Virus record (IMG/VR): IMGVR_UViG_3300010354_007053 | Location: 1-35,035 of that record | Direction: 5' to 3' (one strand) | Source of the DNA: a virus | Length of the DNA: 35,035 nt | Shown here: positions 31,202-35,035 of the stretch, piece by piece | Layout of the letters: each line of letters opens with the position of its first letter | How positions within the stretch are numbered: position 1 is the first letter of the stretch | Program-made: the position numbers and the translations under genes | The notes under the pieces: model-generated | What the model was told of the DNA's origin: nothing | Databases searched by the model: none | What the model saw: only the letters and a program-made list of their open reading frames with translations

Positions 31202-31837
31202 ATGGCACAATTAAACGCTAACACTCCGTATGTCCAATGTTACATTCGGAAAGAAATTACTGGTTATGATAAACATTTACACGGATACATTTTTGGTGTA
31301 AAATCTATGTTAAATTATCCGATGTTGTTTCATTTTCAAAGTGAAATAGGTGCTATATTTTGGAATATGCCAATAAGTGCTTTCTTTCATACGGAAAACT
31401 TTGATATACTCTCAACTGATGAAAAGAATAGATTGCAGTTACTACAAACATGGGATTGCCAGTCAACCGCCATTTCAGTATGTTGCTTCAAGTTCTTACA
31501 GCATAAAAGAGTAGATGTATTTTGTAGAGATAAGAAATGGCGTAGTGGTATTTATCATTTCACAATAGATGATTACTATACCGATCCAAATGAAATTCAT
31601 GTTGGTTATTCACAGGACATGGACAGTAAGTGTTACCACTTCATAGAATTAGAAGATGGAAACTTCTGTATACACCCAAACAATTTGTTAAGATGGCACA
31701 ATCCAGATTTCATTGTTCCTTACGATAAAAACAAACCACCAAAGATAAAAATTAAGAATCCATTAATGTCAAGTGAAGATATTGACCGCAGTTACGGTAA
31801 TACTGCTTATTATTTTTATAACCACGAGGTAGAGTAA
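31202..31837 (+). CDS. Conserved phage protein of unknown function
   Basis: 211-aa protein beginning MAQLNANTPYVQCYIRKE, a start I associate with conserved hypothetical proteins of marine T4-like phages. It has a mixed alpha/beta body with IGAIFWNMPISAFFHTENF and WDCQSTAISVCCFKFLQ, several cysteines, and a beta-rich C-terminus (KWRSGIYHFTIDDYYTDPNEIHVGY). The role is not known; virion or accessory function is likely from neighbours. A GAGGG site precedes the ATG. Confidence 0.75.
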   Translation: MAQLNANTPYVQCYIRKEITGYDKHLHGYIFGVKSMLNYPMLFHFQSEIGAIFWNMPISAFFHTENFDILSTDEKNRLQLLQTWDCQSTAISVCCFKFLQHKRVDVFCRDKKWRSGIYHFTIDDYYTDPNEIHVGYSQDMDSKCYHFIELEDGNFCIHPNNLLRWHNPDFIVPYDKNKPPKIKIKNPLMSSEDIDRSYGNTAYYFYNHEVE

Positions 31838-31851
31838 TTTAGTTTGAATTA

Positions 31852-31859
31852 TATTTATA
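31852..31859 (+). promoter_or_regulatory. TATTTATA promoter-like box upstream of the 31895 gene
   Basis: TATTTATA followed by G, as at 698-706, ends 35 nt before the ATG at 31895, in a 57-nt gap without genes. It is the fifth example of the box at a near-constant distance from a start. Confidence 0.45.
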
Positions 31860-31884
31860 GTTGGTAATTTATTATTTTAGAATA

Positions 31885-31935
31885 GAGTAGTAATATGAAA
31901 GATTTAGTAAATGAAGGTAGAAATCTTCAAGATAA
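31885..31935 (+). repeat. 51-bp direct repeat, copy 1 (at the start of the 31895 gene)
   Basis: Identical over 51 bp to 32577-32627. It covers ten bases before the ATG and the first 13 codons plus two bases, so it duplicates a gene start. Copy 2 is followed by a stop after 18 codons. Confidence 0.95.
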
Positions 31936-32572
31936 ATTTAAAAAAAGAATAGAAGAAAATATATTCTCAGATTTAGCATGGGGTATTAAAGCGGATGTTG
32001 GTAATTTTGTAAAGGGAGATTCCAGTCCTGGCAGAGTATTATACCTTAAATGGAAAGACGGATCACTATATAAAGACGAAAAAAGTCCATATAGTAAATC
32101 AGTTAGTTGGTATAATGAAAATGGGATAAAGACAAACGCAATGACTTTGGATAAAGTTGATAAAGAATTGGCAGCATTATTAAAAAAAGTTTCCGATATA
32201 AAAGGTAAAGTAGCAACTGAACCCAAATATCCAACCGATGATGATAAACAAAAATTGGCAAATAACAAAGAATACTTACAGGCATACATTGCATATTTGA
32301 AAAAACAAATTGAATCCGAGAAAACTTTACACAATTTGCGTTTATCACTCGGGATGAAAGACAAAAAAAATCCATGGGGATTGAGTGTTCCTATTTACGA
32401 TAAAGAAGGTAATTACAAAGGAGAGAGTATAGATAAAGAACTATTGTATAAACAATGGCCAAAAGAATTGGTAGATGATATGGATTTAGATAAACCAAAA
32501 CAATTATCCACGAGAGTTGCTGAATGGGAAGAGAAAGTAAAAGAAGCAGAACAACAACTTTCTAAACTTTAA
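31895..32572 (+). CDS. Probable virion-associated protein with KDLVNEGR leader
   Basis: 225-aa charged, mainly helical protein of unknown function. It begins MKDLVNEGRNLQDKFKKRIEE, where VNE|G resembles the sites of T4 prohead protease. The middle has a WKDGSLYKDEKS segment and the C-terminal half (KPKQLSTRVAEWEEKVKEAEQQLSKL) is a likely coiled coil. No Shine-Dalgarno is evident before the ATG; the preceding TATTTATA box suggests its own transcript. Its first 51 bases are repeated at 32577. Confidence 0.72.
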   Translation: MKDLVNEGRNLQDKFKKRIEENIFSDLAWGIKADVGNFVKGDSSPGRVLYLKWKDGSLYKDEKSPYSKSVSWYNENGIKTNAMTLDKVDKELAALLKKVSDIKGKVATEPKYPTDDDKQKLANNKEYLQAYIAYLKKQIESEKTLHNLRLSLGMKDKKNPWGLSVPIYDKEGNYKGESIDKELLYKQWPKELVDDMDLDKPKQLSTRVAEWEEKVKEAEQQLSKL

Positions 32573-32576
32573 TTGT

Positions 32577-32627
32577 GAGTAGTAATATGAAAGATTTAGT
32601 AAATGAAGGTAGAAATCTTCAAGATAA
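32577..32627 (+). repeat. 51-bp direct repeat, copy 2
   Basis: Exact copy of 31885-31935, located 692 bp downstream between the 31895 and 32681 genes. Perfect identity in AT-rich DNA points to a recent duplication or to a conserved recombination site. Confidence 0.95.
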
Positions 32628-32643
32628 CTTTAAGAATAAATAG
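32587..32643 (+). pseudogene. Truncated copy of the 31895 gene start
   Basis: An ATG with the same upstream ten bases as the 31895 gene opens a frame that encodes MKDLVNEGRNLQDNFKNK, then a TAG at 32641-32643. Only the 13 N-terminal residues are the same; the rest is lost. The next gene starts 37 nt later with its own GGAG site. It may be a remnant of a duplicated cargo gene, or a short leader peptide that is still translated. Confidence 0.7.
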
Positions 32644-32680
32644 TAGTTCCTATAACCGTTTCACATTGGAGAGATTTCAC

Positions 32681-33958
32681 ATGAATAGGTATAAATTATT
32701 AGTAGAGAATGAAAGGCGAATACTTACTTCCGTTAAAAGAATAATACGTGAAGCAAAACTAACCGATGCTGAAAAGGCTGAAAGAGAAGCTGAAAAAATA
32801 AGAAAAAGGGCTGAAAAAGAAGCTGAAAAAGCAAGAATAAAGGCAGAAAAAGAAGCAAAAAAAGCAAACAGATTAACTGCTGCAGAATCGGAAGATGTTA
32901 TAGTTCATATGTGGAATACTGCTGCTAAAGGTAAAGAAATACCAAAGGAATATGCAGATAGAGGACTTGAACCATTGTTCAATTCTGTAAAACCTTATGC
33001 TAAAAGTAAAGCTACTGTATATGGTAAAAAGAAATTGTCAACATCTGATTTATGGAAAGACGTAACAGGTAAAGATAAGGATACATCAAAAACAGATGTT
33101 ATAGGTGATAGAAATTATTCTGTAAAATATGGACCAGCACAGTTAATGTCAGGTGCTCCAGAAGAAGCAAGAGCAACATTGGTTGCTGCTGCAGAAAAAT
33201 CTGGACTTTCAAAAGAAGCACAAAAAAAGGCAGATAATTTTCTAACTGATTTAAAACTATACGCACTAAGAACAGTTGGTGAAACAATGAATCTACAAGC
33301 AATTAGGAGTCTTGGGGACAAAGAAGCTATTACCAATCAACTGAATCAAAGGGCGTATGATTTTGTTAAAAAAGGTGAAGAGTTACAAAAAGGATTACAA
33401 GAAGAAATGCAAAAATTATTTGATAGTTCTCCTGCATTTGAACAAGAATTTATATATGAAGCAATGACAGGTGCAACTAAATTCTCAGATGCAACCGCAA
33501 TAGCAGATACAATGTTATGTATTGATAAAGATGCAACATCTATAAAAATAGAATCTGTTAGTGATTCTTCAAGTCCGTATGTAAAAAAAGTAATGAGTGC
33601 AACTAGTATAAAAGCATCTTATAAAGGTTCTTCCTATGAATTGAAAACTGGAGTTAAAGGTTTTACATTTCAAACTGCATTAAGATTAATTACTAAAGAT
33701 TTATCCAAAGCAACAAATGAATGTATTGCTGCCGTTAATTCATATCAAGGTAGTGTTCTCAATGAAAACTTTTTTGATTTTGTTAAAAAAGCATGGGAAA
33801 AGTTAAAGAGTGTTGTTGAAAAAATAAAACAATTTATAGTAAAAGCGATTGAGCACATAAAGGCTGGATTTGTGAAATTACTTCAATTCTTTGGAATAGA
33901 TTTTGATGTGCAGGGTTGGGAAAAATTAGACACTATTGATTTATATGATGTGGCTTAA
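32681..33958 (+). CDS. Phage protein with charged leader, possible nuclease-like motif and amphipathic C-terminus
   Basis: 425-aa protein. It starts MNRYKLLVENERRILTS (a possible LVE|N site) and continues in a K/E/A coiled coil (residues 28-66). A KTDVIGDRNYSVKYG stretch (137-151), followed by AQLMS, faintly resembles the D...SxK core of restriction-type PD-(D/E)XK nucleases, but the fold is unproven. A long helical region follows (EEARATL, EKSGLSKEAQ). The C-terminal 60 residues (FFDFVKKAWEKLKSVVEKIKQF...) form amphipathic helices as in membrane-active proteins. GGAG at 32668-32671 supports the ATG at 32681; the earlier ATG at 32603 lies inside the duplicated repeat in another frame. Confidence 0.78.
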   Translation: MNRYKLLVENERRILTSVKRIIREAKLTDAEKAEREAEKIRKRAEKEAEKARIKAEKEAKKANRLTAAESEDVIVHMWNTAAKGKEIPKEYADRGLEPLFNSVKPYAKSKATVYGKKKLSTSDLWKDVTGKDKDTSKTDVIGDRNYSVKYGPAQLMSGAPEEARATLVAAAEKSGLSKEAQKKADNFLTDLKLYALRTVGETMNLQAIRSLGDKEAITNQLNQRAYDFVKKGEELQKGLQEEMQKLFDSSPAFEQEFIYEAMTGATKFSDATAIADTMLCIDKDATSIKIESVSDSSSPYVKKVMSATSIKASYKGSSYELKTGVKGFTFQTALRLITKDLSKATNECIAAVNSYQGSVLNENFFDFVKKAWEKLKSVVEKIKQFIVKAIEHIKAGFVKLLQFFGIDFDVQGWEKLDTIDLYDVA

Positions 33959-33960
33959 TT

Positions 33961-34242
33961 ATGTTAGATTCGTTTTGGGCAAGTTTAGAAATAGATGATG
34001 TGTCCGATTTGAAATACACGGACATGAAAGCATATAAAACTTTAGAACAAAAAGAAGAAGTATTGGAAAAATTGGATTGGGTAATACTTAAATTATATAG
34101 GATTAAAGATGTACGAAAGTATGACTTTGATATAGTTAGTAGAATGAAAGATAAAATTAAATATGGTGATAGTTCTCTAACTCTAAAAGGTGTAGAATAT
34201 TTGAATTTAATAACGGCAGATTTGAAACAAGATACATTTTAA
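33961..34242 (+). CDS. Hypothetical 93-aa protein
   Basis: Acidic, probably helical protein: MLDSFWASLEIDDVSDLKYTDMKAYKTLEQKEEVLEKLDWVILKLYRIKDV... with a K-rich middle. No motif, cysteine pair or membrane segment is seen. It starts 2 nt after the preceding stop and is followed by the DHH gene 10 nt later, so all three lie on one transcript. Function is unknown. Confidence 0.68.
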   Translation: MLDSFWASLEIDDVSDLKYTDMKAYKTLEQKEEVLEKLDWVILKLYRIKDVRKYDFDIVSRMKDKIKYGDSSLTLKGVEYLNLITADLKQDTF

Positions 34243-34252
34243 GGAAGATGCA

Positions 34253-35035
34253 ATGATAAAATTGAAAGACCTGTTGAAAGATAAAAAACAGATGCTTACA
34301 GAAACAGGAATCCGAAACATTAAAGAATTAACAGCAACGAGAAAAGAGGCTGTTATGTACTTTCACATGGATTTGGATGGTGTAACAACTGCAATCGGTA
34401 TGAAAGCGTACTTAGAAAGGTACGGTGTTAGGTTGGTAGAATGCCACAAAATTCAATACGGTGGTATGGAATACGCAGTTCAAAAACCACGTCCTGGTTT
34501 ATTAGTTGTTATCGTTGACTTTGCTCACGGCAAACCAATGGTTCACATTCATACAGATCACCATCAGTCACAAGCAGGTGTTGCTCCAACTACATCAGGT
34601 GCATTCAAACACGCACCTTCAAATGTTGCAGCAATGTCTCAAGAAATTTCACCAACTGATTTATTTCCAGCACAAGATATTCAAATTATATCAACCGTTG
34701 ATTCTGCTGACTTTGCTTCACAAGGTATTAATCCAGACCAAGTAATGCGCTCAGTCTTTGAGTTCGATCCAACTATGTCTGCCGTACCAAACAGATTAGC
34801 AATGGGATTGGTAGTTAATAAAGTTCTTCTTGCATTCAAGAACAAACCAGGTTTCTTAGAAGCATTGGTAATGAAAGCACGTCCTTCACTTGTTTCTATC
34901 TATAATGTAATTAAACAAGAAGTAAAAGCTCGTGGTTTATCATGGGAAGATTTACCTGCTAAAACAGCAGCATACCTTGCTTCACAAGCACCTGATATAA
35001 AGATGAAACAAATAACAAATCCACGAGAAATACAA
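34253..35035 (+). CDS. DHH family phosphoesterase, N-terminal part (runs off the window)
   Basis: The frame is open for 261 codons to the window end, so the C-terminus is missing. After the leader MIKLKDLLKDKKQMLTETG, the DHH signature is clear: FHMDLDGVTTA (motif I, about 37-47), LVVIVDFAHG (motif II, about 82-93), and HTDHHQSQ (motif III, about 99-106). These residues bind two metal ions in RecJ/PDE-type enzymes that cleave nucleic acids or cyclic or linear dinucleotides. A GGAAG site lies before the ATG. The leader is like those of other possible virion cargo, so packaging in the head is conceivable. Substrate is not known. Confidence 0.9.
   Translation, partial: MIKLKDLLKDKKQMLTETGIRNIKELTATRKEAVMYFHMDLDGVTTAIGMKAYLERYGVRLVECHKIQYGGMEYAVQKPRPGLLVVIVDFAHGKPMVHIHTDHHQSQAGVAPTTSGAFKHAPSNVAAMSQEISPTDLFPAQDIQIISTVDSADFASQGINPDQVMRSVFEFDPTMSAVPNRLAMGLVVNKVLLAFKNKPGFLEALVMKARPSLVSIYNVIKQEVKARGLSWEDLPAKTAAYLASQAPDIKMKQITNPREIQ

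Noticed and set aside
32603-32680. Extended N-terminus for the 32681 protein starting at the ATG at 32603
   Set aside because: That ATG is inside the 51-bp repeat in a different frame from the repeat's own reading frame. GGAG lies before the ATG at 32681, and the preceding 26 residues do not fit the leader pattern.
34506-34745. 79-codon + strand frame near the end
   Set aside because: It lies wholly inside the DHH gene, whose motifs are clear in the other frame.
1-35035. tRNA genes, CRISPR arrays, insertion sequences, integrase or attachment sites
   Set aside because: No cloverleaf with a TTC loop, no regularly spaced repeats with unique spacers, and no transposase or integrase motif was found on either strand.

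Overview
This window looks like part of the genome of a T4-like tailed phage (myovirus type) with a low-GC genome. Every supported gene lies on the + strand and genes are packed tightly, with many ATGA/TAATG overlaps. A T4-style replisome is present: family B DNA polymerase, gp45-like clamp, and gp44/gp62-like clamp loader. Two signs point to a host in the Bacteroidota or the wider FCB group. The clamp and clamp-loader genes have TATATTTG boxes matching the Bacteroidota -7 element TAnnTTTG, and one protein carries a type IX secretion (T9SS) C-terminal sorting domain next to a second exported protein of Bacteroidota type. No tRNA, CRISPR array, insertion sequence or integrase was seen.

Layout. 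1-1979: the end of a possible PLP enzyme, dUTPase, a DUF3293-like protein and two small unknowns. 1992-10192: DNA replication, with two SPPY-type DNA methyltransferase-like paralogues flanking the polymerase and clamp, then the clamp loader, a zinc-ribbon protein and a MazG-like Nmad1 protein. 10192-12741: S-adenosylmethionine synthetase, an unknown protein and a Cas4/AddB-like PD-(D/E)XK nuclease. 12741-13010: 10-bp tandem repeats, a promoter-like box and a 52-aa ribbon-helix-helix regulator. 13011-25567: a glycan island of thirteen genes with glycosyltransferases of several folds, a DegT aminotransferase, two methyltransferases, a hexapeptide acyltransferase, a PhyH dioxygenase and an SDR. 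25628-29130: small phage proteins, including a Nudix hydrolase, an FmdB-type zinc ribbon and a two-helix membrane protein. 29161-31088: two Sec-signal proteins, one with a T9SS sorting domain and one fibre-like, then a tail-collar protein and a clear terminator. 31202-35035: probable virion or accessory proteins, a 51-bp duplication of a gene start, and the start of a DHH phosphoesterase.

How the genes may work together. The first third copies DNA and probably modifies it; MetK would supply SAM to the two DNA methyltransferase-like proteins and the two island methyltransferases. The island appears to build or decorate a glycan on the virion, the host surface or possibly DNA, and may be governed by the RHH protein encoded at its head. 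The exported proteins and collar protein suggest that the phage makes host-surface or tail adhesin components borrowed from Bacteroidota. Several proteins share a short N-terminal leader ending in a (L/I/V)xE-like site, which may be a capsid-targeting tag. Functions are inferred from sequence motifs recognised by eye; no database search was run.
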